Shown: positions 52,712-62,247 of the stretch, piece after piece | Position numbering within the stretch: position 1 is the stretch's first letter | Layout of the letters: every line of letters begins with the position of its first letter | Source: Rhizobiales bacterium 62-17 | Lineage (GTDB): Bacteria > Pseudomonadota > Alphaproteobacteria > Rhizobiales > Beijerinckiaceae | Direction of reading: 5' to 3' | Length of the DNA: 64,000 nt | NCBI GenBank assembly: GCA_001898965.1 | Contig: MKVW01000001.1 | Coordinates: forward strand, 866,317-930,316 | The notes under the pieces: model-generated | The model's database searches: none | What the model was told of the DNA's origin: nothing | What the model saw: only the letters and a program-made list of their open reading frames with translations | Made by a program: the position numbers and the translations under genes

Positions 52712-53167
52712 ATGACCATGAAGATCAATCTGAACCGGCGTGGTTTTTTCGCCGCCGCTGCCGCTTCGCCTTTCGCTGCCAAGGAAGCCGCCAAGACCGT
52801 CGTCGAGGAGGCCGCCAAGATGCAGGCCGCCGCCATGCAGGCAGCCGGCATGTCGACCTATTCCGACACCATCTACACCGGCATCGCCTCGTCCCACATT
52901 TCGGCGCCGCAGCGCAGCCTGTGGGATGCGATCATGGACATCGGCGTGCCGGACTGGAAGGAACAGGACCTGCGCATCGACGCCAAGCGCAGCCGCACGC
53001 TCGATCCCGACATCGCGGCGATGAAGAGCTTTTCGCTGCAGGCCAAACTGCGCCTGCAGTGGGAGCGCAATTACGAACTGCTGGTCGAGCGGGCCATGCA
53101 GCAGAAGCGGATGGAAAAGATGAAGCGCAGCTTCTTCGAAACCAATCCGGATATCTCGGAATATTGA
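52712..53167 (+). CDS. Hypothetical protein with RRGFF N-terminus
   Basis: Unrecognised protein of 151 residues. It starts MTMKINLNRRGFFAAAAAS, resembling a twin-arginine motif, but the following alanine stretch is broken by charges, so export is uncertain. The rest is Ala/Met/Gln-rich, mostly helical and charged at the C-terminus (MQQKRMEKMKRSFFETNPD). A GGGGAG ribosome site lies 7 nt before ATG 52712. No clear family. Confidence 0.6.
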   Translation: MTMKINLNRRGFFAAAAASPFAAKEAAKTVVEEAAKMQAAAMQAAGMSTYSDTIYTGIASSHISAPQRSLWDAIMDIGVPDWKEQDLRIDAKRSRTLDPDIAAMKSFSLQAKLRLQWERNYELLVERAMQQKRMEKMKRSFFETNPDISEY

Positions 53168-53218
53168 GATGCCAGTCGAGGCGGCGTCAGGGTGAACTCT
53201 GGCGTCGCCGTCGTCTTG

Positions 53219-53833
53219 TTAGCGGATCGGGGAACCGGTGACGCCGGCTTCGATTCCGATGGTCACCTTGTCGCTGACCGCCCATTCGACGCCGACGCGC
53301 GCGTCGGGCCGCACGGTGAAGGCATTGCGATTGAACGGCGCCGTGAAATTGGTGGCGCCGAAATGCAGCGTCTCGTTGAATGCGGTCGCGCCGAGCTTGG
53401 TGTAGACAAGCACGTTGTTGGCCGCCAGGAAGCCGGCTTTGAACTGAAAGCCGCCGGCGAAATCGCGCGAGTAATAGGCCGAGCCGAGGCCCGGTGTCGG
53501 ATATCCGCCGATGGCCGGCATATAGTCGAGCGCGCCGACCACCCCATAAACGAACCGGCCCTCGCGCCACATTTTGCCGCCTTCGAGGCCAATCGTCGGC
53601 CCTGACAAGGTGCCGAAGCCCTTGGACGACGTCACCTGATAGCCCGCCGACATGCGCGCATAGGAGCCTTCGAAGGGGCTGGCGTCGAGAGGCTCGTATT
53701 TTGGCCAGGCGAAAAAGGGCAAGGCATTGAAACCCGTGAAGGTCTGCGCATGGGCGGGGGCGCTCAGAATGCCGAAAAGGACGGCCGCGGAACCCAGTGC
53801 GACGGACAGACGCGAATGTGCGGGAATGCTCAT
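53219..53833 (-). CDS. Outer-membrane beta-barrel (porin-like) protein
   Basis: Predicted 204-residue outer-membrane protein. A signal peptide (VALGSAAVLFGILSAPAHAQ) is followed by alternating aromatic and polar strands such as SYARMSAGYQVTSS, FVYGVVGALDY, YSRDFAGGFQFKAGF and RVGVEWAVSDKVTIGIEAGV, typical of small 8-stranded barrels of the OmpA/Omp25 type in Hyphomicrobiales. Function not known. Confidence 0.8.
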   Translation of the reverse strand: MSIPAHSRLSVALGSAAVLFGILSAPAHAQTFTGFNALPFFAWPKYEPLDASPFEGSYARMSAGYQVTSSKGFGTLSGPTIGLEGGKMWREGRFVYGVVGALDYMPAIGGYPTPGLGSAYYSRDFAGGFQFKAGFLAANNVLVYTKLGATAFNETLHFGATNFTAPFNRNAFTVRPDARVGVEWAVSDKVTIGIEAGVTGSPIR

Positions 53834-53877
53834 ATCGATATTATACCGCGTCCAGAGGGATGGGGAAAGCAGGCCAT

Positions 53878-53909
53878 TTTCGTGGTTTGACTTCGGTCAA
53901 ACCGCGAAA
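53878..53909. other. Stem-loop in the OMP/LLM intergenic region
   Basis: 14-nt arms TTTCGTGGTTTGAC (53878-53891) and 53896-53909 with one G-T wobble, closed by a TTCG tetraloop. It lies between the divergent outer-membrane protein and LLM genes. No T-run follows on either strand. It may be an mRNA leader stem or a regulator site. Confidence 0.45.
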
Positions 53910-53979
53910 TGTTGCGAAGCTCGCTTTGTCGCCGCTAACCGTGGCAGGATGGTGTCAAAACGGGAGGCAACGAACCAGC

Positions 53980-55008
53980 ATGCAGTTCGGCATATTCGAC
54001 CATCTCGACAACGACCATCTGCCGGTCGGTGCCTTTTATGAGGAGCGCCTGCGGCTGCTCGAACTCTACGACCGCGCGGGCTTCTATTGCTGGCACGTGG
54101 CTGAACATCATGCCACCGCGCTCGGCATGGCACCGTCCCCCAATCTGTTTCTGGCGGCGGCCTCGCAACGTACCAAGCGGCTGCGCTTCGGCCCCATGGT
54201 CTATGCCCTGCCGCTCTATCACCCGCTACGCTTAGCCGAAGAGATCGCCATGCTCGACCAGTTGTCGGGCGGTCGTCTCGACATGGGCTTTGGCCGTGGC
54301 TCTTCGCCGGTCGAGATCGAATATTTCGGCGTACCGGCGCAGGAGACCGAGGCGATCTACCGGCGCAACCTGCCGCGTGTGCTTGAAGCGCTCGCCTCCG
54401 GCCGCATGCACGTGCCCGAACTCGACGAACAATATCGCGACATCGATCTCAGAGTGCTGTCGCTGCAAAAGCCGCATCCGCCGGTCTGGTATGGCGTGCA
54501 TACGGAAGCCAGCGCCGAACGCGCCGCCCGCAACGGCTGGACCATCCTCAATCTCGATGTGAAAGCCGACGTTCAGGCCTGCAACCGCATCTTCCGTGAG
54601 GTCTGGGCGCGCGAACAGGCAGGCAAGCCGCTGCCGCTGATGGGGCTCGGCCGTTTCGTCGTCGTCGCCGAGACCGACGAACAGGCGCTCGCCACCGCCA
54701 GGCGTGCTTACCTGCGCTGGCACGACGGCTTCACCTTCCTGTTCCGCAAGCTCGGCCGCAGCATGAACCATGCCCGCCCGCCAACCTGGGACGGCCTGGT
54801 CGAGCAGGGTCGGGGCATCGCCGGCTCGCCGGCCACGGTGCAGGCCTATCTGGCGGAGGAACTGCAGGCGACGGCCAGCAATTATTGCGTGCTCCAGCCA
54901 GCTTTCGGCGACCAGAGCTTCGAGGAAATATCGAGGACCATTGGGCTGTTCCAGGCCGAAATCATGCCGCACCTGCGCACCCTGGCCACGGTGCCGGCTT
55001 CGGCCTAA
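53980..55008 (+). CDS. LLM class flavin-dependent oxidoreductase
   Basis: Luciferase-like monooxygenase of 342 residues using reduced flavin. It begins [20 protein letters not shown], with [57 protein letters not shown] and the C-terminal [10 protein letters not shown], all family landmarks. ATG 53980 is preceded by GGGAGG. Substrate unknown. It lies 125 bp upstream of aspS. Confidence 0.9.
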   Translation: MQFGIFDHLDNDHLPVGAFYEERLRLLELYDRAGFYCWHVAEHHATALGMAPSPNLFLAAASQRTKRLRFGPMVYALPLYHPLRLAEEIAMLDQLSGGRLDMGFGRGSSPVEIEYFGVPAQETEAIYRRNLPRVLEALASGRMHVPELDEQYRDIDLRVLSLQKPHPPVWYGVHTEASAERAARNGWTILNLDVKADVQACNRIFREVWAREQAGKPLPLMGLGRFVVVAETDEQALATARRAYLRWHDGFTFLFRKLGRSMNHARPPTWDGLVEQGRGIAGSPATVQAYLAEELQATASNYCVLQPAFGDQSFEEISRTIGLFQAEIMPHLRTLATVPASA

Positions 55009-55133
55009 CTGTGGGCGCGGGGCCTCGGTTTCGGCCGATGCCCTTTCCCCGGCAGGCTTTTTCCCCTAAACAGCCGGCTGATTTGCCGCCCGGCAGCCGC
55101 CGGGCGCTCCTTTTCGTGCCGAGATCCTTGAAA

Positions 55134-56921
55134 ATGCATCGTTATCGCACGCATACCTGCGGCCAGCTCCGTGTCACCGACGATGGTGCCGAAGCCCGCG
55201 TTTCCGGCTGGTGCCACCGCATCCGCGACCATGGCGGCGTGCTGTTCGTCGACCTGCGCGACCATTACGGCATCACCCAATGCGTGGTCGATCCGGATTC
55301 CCCGGTGTTCAAACTGGTCGAAACCTTCCGGTCCGAATGGGTCGTGCGGCTCGACGGCAAGGTGCGCAAGCGCCCGGCCGGCACCGAAAATCCTGACATG
55401 CCGACGGGCCTCGTCGAGCTTTACGTGACCGACGCCGAAGTGCTCGGCGCGGCGGCGGAACTGCCGCTGCCCGTGTTCGGCGATGTCGACTATCCGGAAG
55501 AGACGCGGCTGAAATACCGCTTCCTCGATCTGCGCCGCGAGCGCCTGCATCGCAACATCATGCTGCGCGGCCAGGTGATCGACAGCATTCGCCAGCGCAT
55601 GAAGGGGCAGGGGTTCAACGAATTCCAGACGCCGATCCTCACGGCCTCTTCGCCGGAAGGCGCGCGCGACTTCCTGGTGCCCTCGCGCATCCATCCCGGT
55701 ACGTTCTACGCGCTGCCGCAGGCGCCGCAGCAGTACAAGCAATTGCTGATGATGGCGGGCTTCGACCGCTACTTCCAGATCGCGCCCTGTTTCCGCGACG
55801 AGGACCCGCGCGCCGACCGTCTACCGGGCGAATTCTACCAGCTCGATATCGAAATGAGCTTCGTCACCCAGGAAGACGTGTTCGCGGCGATGGAGCCGGT
55901 GATCCGTGGCGTGTTCGAGCAATTCGGCGAGGGCAAGCCCGTCACGCCGAAGTTCCCGCGCATTCCCTTCGCCGAGGCGATGCAGAAATACGGCTCCGAC
56001 AAGCCGGACCTGCGCAATCCGATCATCATGCAGAACGTCAGCGAGCATTTCCGCGGTTCGAACTTCAAGGTCTTCGCGCGCATGCTCGAAGACGCGAAGA
56101 ACGAAGTGCGTGCCATTCCCGCACCGGGCGGCGGCCAGCGTACCTTCTGCGACCGCATGAACTCCTGGGCGCAGAGTGAAGGCCAGCCGGGGCTGGGCTA
56201 CATCTTCTGGCGCGACAACGAAGGCAAGACGGAAGCCGCCGGACCGATCGCCAACAACATCGGCCCCGAGCGCACGGAAGCGATCCGCCAGCAACTCGGC
56301 CTGAAGGCAGGCGATGCCGCCTTCTTCGTGGCTGGCGATCCCCAGAAGTTCGTGCGCTTTGCCGGCGATGCGCGTACGCGCGTCGGCAAGGACCTCAACC
56401 TCATCGACGAAAACCGCTTTGAGCTGGCGTGGATTGTCGACTTCCCGATGTATGAGTGGAATGAGGACGAGAAGAAGGTCGACTTCTCGCACAACCCGTT
56501 CTCCATGCCGCAGGGCGGCCTCGAGGCGCTTCAGGGCCAGGATCCGCTGACCATCAAGGCGTTCCAGTACGACATCGCCTGCAACGGTTATGAGCTGGCT
56601 TCGGGCGGCATCCGCAACCATCGTCCCGAGGCGATGGTGAGGGCGTTTGAGATCGCCGGCTACAGCGAGCAGACCGTGCTCGATCGCTTCGGCGGTATGT
56701 ATCGCGCGTTCCAATATGGCGCCCCGCCGCACGGCGGCATGGCCGCCGGTGTCGACCGCATCATCATGCTGCTCGCCGGCGAACAGAACCTGCGCGAAGT
56801 GGCACTGTTCCCAATGAACCAGCGCGCCGAGGACATTCTTATGGGCGCGCCGTCGGAAGCGACGAGCAAGCAATTGCGCGAACTGCACATTCGCCTCAAC
56901 CTGCCGGAGAAGGGCGCTTGA
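55134..56921 (+). CDS. aspS: Aspartyl-tRNA synthetase
   Basis: Class II aminoacyl-tRNA synthetase of 595 residues charging tRNA-Asp. The OB-fold N-terminus ([24 protein letters not shown]), motif 2 region ([24 protein letters not shown]) and motif 3 ([17 protein letters not shown]) are present. In many alphaproteobacteria the enzyme also charges tRNA-Asn, corrected by GatCAB; this cannot be judged by eye. Start ATG 55134 follows a leader with no other gene. The methyltransferase and glycosyltransferase genes follow closely. Confidence 0.97.
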   Translation: MHRYRTHTCGQLRVTDDGAEARVSGWCHRIRDHGGVLFVDLRDHYGITQCVVDPDSPVFKLVETFRSEWVVRLDGKVRKRPAGTENPDMPTGLVELYVTDAEVLGAAAELPLPVFGDVDYPEETRLKYRFLDLRRERLHRNIMLRGQVIDSIRQRMKGQGFNEFQTPILTASSPEGARDFLVPSRIHPGTFYALPQAPQQYKQLLMMAGFDRYFQIAPCFRDEDPRADRLPGEFYQLDIEMSFVTQEDVFAAMEPVIRGVFEQFGEGKPVTPKFPRIPFAEAMQKYGSDKPDLRNPIIMQNVSEHFRGSNFKVFARMLEDAKNEVRAIPAPGGGQRTFCDRMNSWAQSEGQPGLGYIFWRDNEGKTEAAGPIANNIGPERTEAIRQQLGLKAGDAAFFVAGDPQKFVRFAGDARTRVGKDLNLIDENRFELAWIVDFPMYEWNEDEKKVDFSHNPFSMPQGGLEALQGQDPLTIKAFQYDIACNGYELASGGIRNHRPEAMVRAFEIAGYSEQTVLDRFGGMYRAFQYGAPPHGGMAAGVDRIIMLLAGEQNLREVALFPMNQRAEDILMGAPSEATSKQLRELHIRLNLPEKGA

Positions 56922-56943
56922 GCGCGAAGCGCGGAGAACAAGC

Positions 56944-57675
56944 ATGAGTGCCAAACCGATGTCGATGAAGGTCGCGACGCGTTATGCGATCGCGGCCTTG
57001 CGCGACTACCGCCAGTTCGGTTCGCGCCAGCTTGAGCGCGATTGCCCGATCTGCGGCTTCCACGGCATTTTTGTCGCCGCCGCGCGGCCGCCTCGCTGGA
57101 ACAGCCGCTGCCCGTCCTGTGATAGCCGCGAGCGCCATCGCCTGGCGCATCTGCTCTATCAGAAACTCGGCATCGGCCCCGGCCAAAAACTTTCGGTCCT
57201 GCATTTCGCGCCGGAAGTCTTCATGATCGAACGCATGAAGGACGATCCGGGCTATGTGACCAGCGATCCGAAAATGGCCTATGCCAAGCTCAACGAGGAC
57301 ATTCAGGCGATCTCCTTCGGTGACGAAACGTTCGATCTCGTCATCGCCCATCACGTGCTGGAACATGTGCCCGACGATGCCAAGGCATTCTCGGAAATCC
57401 GCCGTGTGCTGAAGCCCGGCGGGCGCGCCATTCTCTCGGTGCCGCAGAACTGGGCGCGCGAGACGACGGTGCAGGAACCTTCGATTACTGGCCGCCGCGA
57501 ACGCGCCGCCGCTTATGGCGCCATCGACCATTTGCGCTATTATGGCCGCGACTTCGCCGACAAGCTGCGTCTCGCCGGCTTCGCGGTAGAGACCTACCGG
57601 CCCGAGCCCTTGGACGAGATGCGCATGTCGCTTGGCTTCGACGACGCCATCCACATCGCCACCAAGCCGGCCTGA
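56944..57675 (+). CDS. Class I SAM-dependent methyltransferase with zinc-ribbon start
   Basis: Methyltransferase of 243 residues. A zinc-ribbon-like N-terminus (CPICG near 34, then CPSC near 59) precedes a Rossmann core: VLHFAPEVFM, ISFGDETFDLVIAHHVLEHVPDD, and LKPGGRAILSVPQ. The LHFAPE motif replaces the usual GxGxG loop. Target unknown. It lies 22 bp after aspS and 3 bp before the glycosyltransferase, and may modify the same glycan. Confidence 0.84.
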   Translation: MSAKPMSMKVATRYAIAALRDYRQFGSRQLERDCPICGFHGIFVAAARPPRWNSRCPSCDSRERHRLAHLLYQKLGIGPGQKLSVLHFAPEVFMIERMKDDPGYVTSDPKMAYAKLNEDIQAISFGDETFDLVIAHHVLEHVPDDAKAFSEIRRVLKPGGRAILSVPQNWARETTVQEPSITGRRERAAAYGAIDHLRYYGRDFADKLRLAGFAVETYRPEPLDEMRMSLGFDDAIHIATKPA

Positions 57676-57678
57676 GCC

Positions 57679-58452
57679 ATGGCGCCCTGGTCCCCGCCCG
57701 ATGCATCAATTCGGACGCGGGTTTCCTGCTGCATCATCGCCTTCAACGAGGCCGACCGTATTGCGCGTACGATCGACTCCGTGCGCGGCCTCGTCGATGA
57801 AGTGATCGTCGTCGATTCCGGTTCGACCGACGGCACGCAGGCATTGGCCGAACGTCTCGGCGCGCGCGTCGTGCATCGCGACTGGGAAGGTTATGGACCG
57901 CAGAAGCGTTTCGCTGAAGAACAGGCGCGCAACGATTTCGTCTTGAACCTCGATGCCGACGAATGGCTGTCGGACGCCTTGCGCGCCGAACTGCGCGGCA
58001 TCCTCAGCCAAGAACGCATGCCGGCTTCGTCCTTCCGCATGCGCATGACCATGGTCTATCCACATCACGACCGGCCGCATCTGATGGCCGATAGCCATAA
58101 TTACATTCGCCTCTACGATCGCACCAAGACACGTTTCGCCGCTTCCATGGTGCATGACACGGTCGAGCCGACGGCTGACGTTATTCAGCTCAAGGGGCTG
58201 GCCTATCACCAATCGTTCCGCTCCATCGCCCATCTGGTCCGCAAGGAAATCGGCTATTACGAACTGCAGAAGCGGGAGAAGACCAAGAACAAGGCGCTGC
58301 TGGTTCTGCGCGTCTTCACCGAAATTCCCTGGCAGTTCTTCAAATTCTATTTCGTGCGCGGCCATGTTTTCGGCGGCTTCTACGGCTTCATTCTCTCGGT
58401 GGCCGTCGCTTTCATGCGCTGGACGCGCGTGCTCGTCCTGTTGGGATATTGA
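57679..58452 (+). CDS. Family 2 glycosyltransferase (LPS core/WaaE-like)
   Basis: GT-A glycosyltransferase of 257 residues. It has VSCCIIAFNEADRIARTIDSV, the DSGSTDGTQALAERLGARVV stretch, FVLNLDADEWLS with the DxD-like metal site, and HRPHLMADSHNYIRLYDR. A C-terminal pair of hydrophobic segments suggests membrane association. Closest in look to the WaaE/KdtX group that adds a sugar to LPS inner core. Sugar donor and acceptor unproven. Confidence 0.86.
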   Translation: MAPWSPPDASIRTRVSCCIIAFNEADRIARTIDSVRGLVDEVIVVDSGSTDGTQALAERLGARVVHRDWEGYGPQKRFAEEQARNDFVLNLDADEWLSDALRAELRGILSQERMPASSFRMRMTMVYPHHDRPHLMADSHNYIRLYDRTKTRFAASMVHDTVEPTADVIQLKGLAYHQSFRSIAHLVRKEIGYYELQKREKTKNKALLVLRVFTEIPWQFFKFYFVRGHVFGGFYGFILSVAVAFMRWTRVLVLLGY

Positions 58453-58493
58453 CCGTCGTCGGCGCGTGCCAGCTGAACCGGTGGGCTGCTTTC

Positions 58494-58934
58494 ATGGCGA
58501 AGAAAAAAGTCGACGATCCATTGACGGCGCAAGCTCTGGCCTTGGCCAACAAGGGCATCGCTTGCGATGCGCGCGGTGAAACGGCGCAGGCTGTTGAGCA
58601 TTGGCAAGCGGCATCGGACTATGCCGATCAGCATCTTCACGGTGCCGATATTTGGTATTGGATCAAGAGCGGGCTGGGCGCGGCATTGTTGGAGACAGGC
58701 GACTTCCAGAAAAGCATCGCCGTTTCGCAACTGGCGCTGGAGTGGTGCACCAATATCAAGCAGCCGCTGCCGTCGCTGACCATAGCCAAATGTTATTTCA
58801 AACTGGGCGATCCCAAGGCGGCCATGCCCTATGCGGAGCGGGCCTATCGGCTGAAGGGCGATCGCATCTCGGAGTGGTTTGAGCCGGCAGAGTGGGAGCA
58901 GATCCAAGACTATTTGCGTGAGCGTCCTGCCTGA
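58494..58934 (+). CDS. TPR-like hypothetical protein
   Basis: Protein of 146 residues from ATG 58494 (MAKKKVDDPLTAQAL). Two or three TPR-like helical units are apparent (ALANKGIACDARGETAQAVEHWQAAS, GLGAALLETGDFQKSIAVSQLAL, SLTIAKCYFKLGDPKAAMPYAERA). An upstream start (TTG at 58449) would overlap the glycosyltransferase stop. Role unknown; a scaffold. Confidence 0.65.
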   Translation: MAKKKVDDPLTAQALALANKGIACDARGETAQAVEHWQAASDYADQHLHGADIWYWIKSGLGAALLETGDFQKSIAVSQLALEWCTNIKQPLPSLTIAKCYFKLGDPKAAMPYAERAYRLKGDRISEWFEPAEWEQIQDYLRERPA

Positions 58935-59016
58935 TCCGCGCCAGCAACTGCCATAAATTGGCAGTTGTCATGGGGTAGAAGCGCGACGCCGCTACAAGCT
59001 CGGAGGAGTGACGCGC

Positions 59017-59661
59017 ATGGACCGGAAAATCATCTTTTATCATTCGCCGCATACCCGTTCGGGCGGCACACGCGTTTTGCTCGAAGAGCTTGGCGCGGAC
59101 TACGACATGCATCTCCTGAGCCTCCGGGCGGGCGAGACGCGTCAAGCCGACTATCTGGCGATCAATCCGATGGGTAAGGTGCCGGCCATCGCCCACAACG
59201 GTGCTTTGGTGACGGAGCAGGGTGCCGTCTTTCTCTATCTCGCCGATCTCTATCCCGAAGCCGGTCTTGCGCCGCCGATGGGCGATCCGCTGCGTGGGCC
59301 CTATCTGCGCTGGTTGTTCTTCTATGGTTCGTGTTTCGAGCCAGCGGTCGTTGACCGCGCCATGCAGCGCGAACCGGCGCGGCCTTCCATGTGTCCCTAT
59401 GGCGACTACGACACGATGATGAAGACCGTGACCGATCAATTGGACAAAGGGCCTTATCTGACGGGCGAGAAGGTCACCGCGGCTGATCTGCTGTGGGGCA
59501 CGGCCTTGCAATGGACCACAGGGTTCAAGCTTGTGCCTGAAACCCCCGTCGTCATGGCCTATATCGATCGGATCAAGAACCGCCCGGCCGTGCAGCGCGC
59601 CACTGCCGCGGATAATGAACTGGCCGCCAAACAGGAAGCCGCAACGAAATCCGCGTCGTGA
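59017..59661 (+). CDS. Glutathione S-transferase
   Basis: Classical GST of 214 residues. ATG 59017 is preceded by CGGAGGAG. The N-terminal thioredoxin domain has YHSPHTRSGGTRVLLEELG, with Ser in the catalytic area, then NPMGKVPAIAHNGALVTEQGAVFLYLAD with the cis-Pro and glutathione-binding loop. The C-terminal domain has GPYLTGEKVTAADLLWG. Substrate unknown. Confidence 0.9.
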   Translation: MDRKIIFYHSPHTRSGGTRVLLEELGADYDMHLLSLRAGETRQADYLAINPMGKVPAIAHNGALVTEQGAVFLYLADLYPEAGLAPPMGDPLRGPYLRWLFFYGSCFEPAVVDRAMQREPARPSMCPYGDYDTMMKTVTDQLDKGPYLTGEKVTAADLLWGTALQWTTGFKLVPETPVVMAYIDRIKNRPAVQRATAADNELAAKQEAATKSAS

Positions 59662-59778
59662 CATTTAAGTGGCGGATGGGCGGTCGCCCGTCCGCCAAAT
59701 TTCCAAACAGCGTTCTTGGCTTCCGCCGCGTCTCGCGGCATGCTCGCGGGATAACCCGAGCAACAGGGGGCAGGTCGG

Positions 59779-60480
59779 ATGCACAAAATCGCTATCGATG
59801 CCGACGCATTGGCTTACGGCAGGAATTTGCGGGACGGGCGCGAACGGGTGTTCGATAGCCTCGATCTCCAACGCACCGCTCACATCATCGTCGATCTGCA
59901 AAACGGTTTCGTCGAGCCGGGCGCGCCGGTCGAAGTGCCAGCCGCGCGCGAGATCATCGACAATGTCAACGCCATCAGCCGCGCCGTGCGAGCGGGCGGG
60001 GGCATGAATGTGTTCCTGCAGATGACCATGACGCCGGAATCGCGGCAGTCCTGGTCCAATTGGGCCTATTTGAATACCAAGGCGACCGGATCAGGAATGG
60101 GCCAGTCGTTTGCGCCCGGCGCGCATTTCTGGGAGCTGTGGCCCAAGCTCGATGTGGCGGCGCAGGATCTCAAGGTCAGCAAGACGCGCTTCGGTGCCTT
60201 CGTGCCCGGTGCATCCGATCTGCACGAAATCTTGCAGAAGCGCGGCATCGACACGCTGATCATCACCGGCACGCTGACCAATTGCTGCTGCGAGTCGACG
60301 GCGCGCGACGCCATGCAGATGAACTACAAGCTGGTCTTCGTGTCGGACGCCAATGCGGCGCTGACCGACGCGGCTCATAACGGCACTTTGTCGAACATGG
60401 CGATGCTGTTTGCCGAAGTGATCGATACCCAGGCGACGGTCGATCTCATCGCCAGTTCGCGCCGGCTCGCCGCAGAGTAG
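59779..60480 (+). CDS. Isochorismatase-family cysteine hydrolase
   Basis: Cysteine hydrolase of 233 residues in the isochorismatase superfamily. Catalytic residues are visible: Asp in HIIVDLQNGFV, Lys in VSKTRFGAF and Cys in TGTLTNCCCESTARDA, where three cysteines are in a row. The start MHKIAIDADALAYG is unlike the short family start, so the first 30 residues are an extension. Possible substrates are amides such as N-carbamoyl compounds. A repeat hairpin follows the stop. Confidence 0.87.
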   Translation: MHKIAIDADALAYGRNLRDGRERVFDSLDLQRTAHIIVDLQNGFVEPGAPVEVPAAREIIDNVNAISRAVRAGGGMNVFLQMTMTPESRQSWSNWAYLNTKATGSGMGQSFAPGAHFWELWPKLDVAAQDLKVSKTRFGAFVPGASDLHEILQKRGIDTLIITGTLTNCCCESTARDAMQMNYKLVFVSDANAALTDAAHNGTLSNMAMLFAEVIDTQATVDLIASSRRLAAE

Positions 60481-60501
60481 GTTAGGGGAAGCGTTGAGGC
60501 A

Positions 60502-60529
60502 CAATCGCGTTTCCCGTGAAACGCGATTG
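60502..60529. repeat. Palindromic hairpin between convergent isochorismatase and erpA
   Basis: Perfect 12-bp arms CAATCGCGTTTC (60502-60513) and GAAACGCGATTG (60518-60529) with a 4-nt CCGT loop. It belongs to the GCGTTTCG family of this window and may act as a bidirectional transcription stop. Confidence 0.75.
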
Positions 60530-60532
60530 ACC

Positions 60533-60898
60533 TTAAATCGAGAAGCTGACGCCGCAGCCGCAGCTGGCGCTGACGTTGGGGTTGTCGATCTTGAAAGACT
60601 GGCCGATCAGGTCGTCGACGAAATCGATCCGCGCGCCCTTGAGGAAGTCCACCGAGACCGGGTCGACCAGCACGCGCACGCCATTTTTTTCGATGACCAG
60701 ATCGTCATCGGCCTTGGCGGTTTCGATTTCGAACGCATATTGGAAGCCGGAGCAGCCGCCGCCTTTGACCGCCACCCGCAGCATCGCGCCGTCGGGTTCC
60801 TTGCTGAGGATTTGCGAGACGCGTTTCGCCGCGCGGTCCGTCACAATGGGGAGCGCGGTGTCGGCTACGGTAGATTCGGCGTTCTGTATCGCGGACAT
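60533..60898 (-). CDS. erpA: ErpA/IscA-type iron-sulfur cluster insertion protein
   Basis: A-type carrier of 121 residues that delivers Fe-S clusters to target proteins. The three conserved cysteines are present: GGGCSGFQY and the C-terminal ASCGCGVSFS. A 20-residue N-terminal extension is common in alphaproteobacteria. It is divergent from dgt across 75 bp. Confidence 0.95.
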   Translation of the reverse strand: MSAIQNAESTVADTALPIVTDRAAKRVSQILSKEPDGAMLRVAVKGGGCSGFQYAFEIETAKADDDLVIEKNGVRVLVDPVSVDFLKGARIDFVDDLIGQSFKIDNPNVSASCGCGVSFSI

Positions 60899-60973
60899 AG
60901 GCCTGCTTTCAGCACGTTAGGCGGGCACACCGCCCCTTGCGCCTGATCGAACACAAGATATAGGTCCAGACTG

Positions 60974-62206
60974 ATGGCGATTCAATGGACTGCGAACCGG
61001 ATGGTGGATGTGGCACAGGAGCGGGCCCCCTGGGCGGCCCTGTCGAGCCACAGCCGAGGCCGGCTTTTTCCGGAAAAAGTGTCTCCGACGCGTAGCGAGT
61101 TCCAGCGCGACCGGGACCGGATCGTCCATTCGACGGCCTTCCGGCGCCTCGCCCATAAGACCCAGGTCTTCGTCCCGCACGAAGGCGATCACTACCGCAC
61201 CCGCCTGACCCATACGATCGAGGTGGCCCAGATCGCCCGCGCATTGGCGCGCGCGCTGGGCCTCGATGACGACCTCGCCGAGGCGCTGGCGCTGGCGCAT
61301 GATTTGGGTCACACGCCCTTCGGTCATACGGGCGAGGATGCGCTTGAAGCCGCCATGGCCGACTACAGCGGCTTCGATCACAACGCCCAGGCATTGCGCA
61401 TCGTCACCCGGTTGGAGCATCGCTACGCCGCCCATGACGGACTCAACCTCACCTGGGAAACGCTGGAAGGTCTCGTCAAGCACAACGGCCCGCTGCTCGA
61501 TGCGCAGGGCGCGCCGGTGCCGCGCTATGCCAAGCGCGGCGTGCCGCTGGCGATCCTCGAATTCGACCAGCAGTTCCCACTCGACCTGTCGCACTACGCT
61601 TCGGCCGAAGCGCAGGCGGCGGCGGTCGCCGACGATATCGCCTACAATGCCCACGACATCGACGACGGCTTGCGTGCCGGCCTGTTCGATCTGGCGGCGC
61701 TGTCGCAAGTTCCCTTCATCGCCGAACTGCTGGCGGAGATCAAAGCGCTTTATCCGGACCTTGAACACACCCGCGTCGTCCACGAGCTGGTGCGTCGGGT
61801 GATCACGCGCTTCATCGAGGATGTGATTACCGAAAGCACGCGCCTGCTTGAAACCTCCGGTGCGGCGAGCAGCGAGGACGTGCGCCGGCAAGGGCGAACC
61901 CTGGTGCGCTTCTCCGCCGCCATGGCTGAAACCGAGCGGGCGCTAAAGAAATTTCTCTTCGCCCATATGTATCGCCACCCCAAGGTGATGAAGGTGCGGG
62001 ACGAGGCGACGTCCGTGGTGCTGGCACTCTTCCTGCGCTTCTTCAAAACTCCGGCTGACATGCCGCCCGAATGGGCGCAGGCCGCGCAAAGCGTCAGCGA
62101 AGAGCGCCGGGCACGGCTGGTCTGCGATTATATTGCCGGCATGACCGATCGCTACGCAGTGTCGGAACATGTGCGGCTGTTCGGCCATGCGCCGACATTG
62201 CGTTAA
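60974..62206 (+). CDS. dgt: Deoxyguanosinetriphosphate triphosphohydrolase-like protein
   Basis: HD-domain dNTP triphosphohydrolase of 410 residues. HD motifs are visible in order: [47 protein letters not shown] and [13 protein letters not shown]. Type 2 Dgt-like subfamily. It degrades dNTPs to deoxynucleosides and triphosphate. Followed by a YihY-family gene on the same strand. Confidence 0.94.
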   Translation: MAIQWTANRMVDVAQERAPWAALSSHSRGRLFPEKVSPTRSEFQRDRDRIVHSTAFRRLAHKTQVFVPHEGDHYRTRLTHTIEVAQIARALARALGLDDDLAEALALAHDLGHTPFGHTGEDALEAAMADYSGFDHNAQALRIVTRLEHRYAAHDGLNLTWETLEGLVKHNGPLLDAQGAPVPRYAKRGVPLAILEFDQQFPLDLSHYASAEAQAAAVADDIAYNAHDIDDGLRAGLFDLAALSQVPFIAELLAEIKALYPDLEHTRVVHELVRRVITRFIEDVITESTRLLETSGAASSEDVRRQGRTLVRFSAAMAETERALKKFLFAHMYRHPKVMKVRDEATSVVLALFLRFFKTPADMPPEWAQAAQSVSEERRARLVCDYIAGMTDRYAVSEHVRLFGHAPTLR

Positions 62207-62247
62207 AGTAAGATGAGTCGCCGTTGGGGCGACGACGGAGAGCGGAT

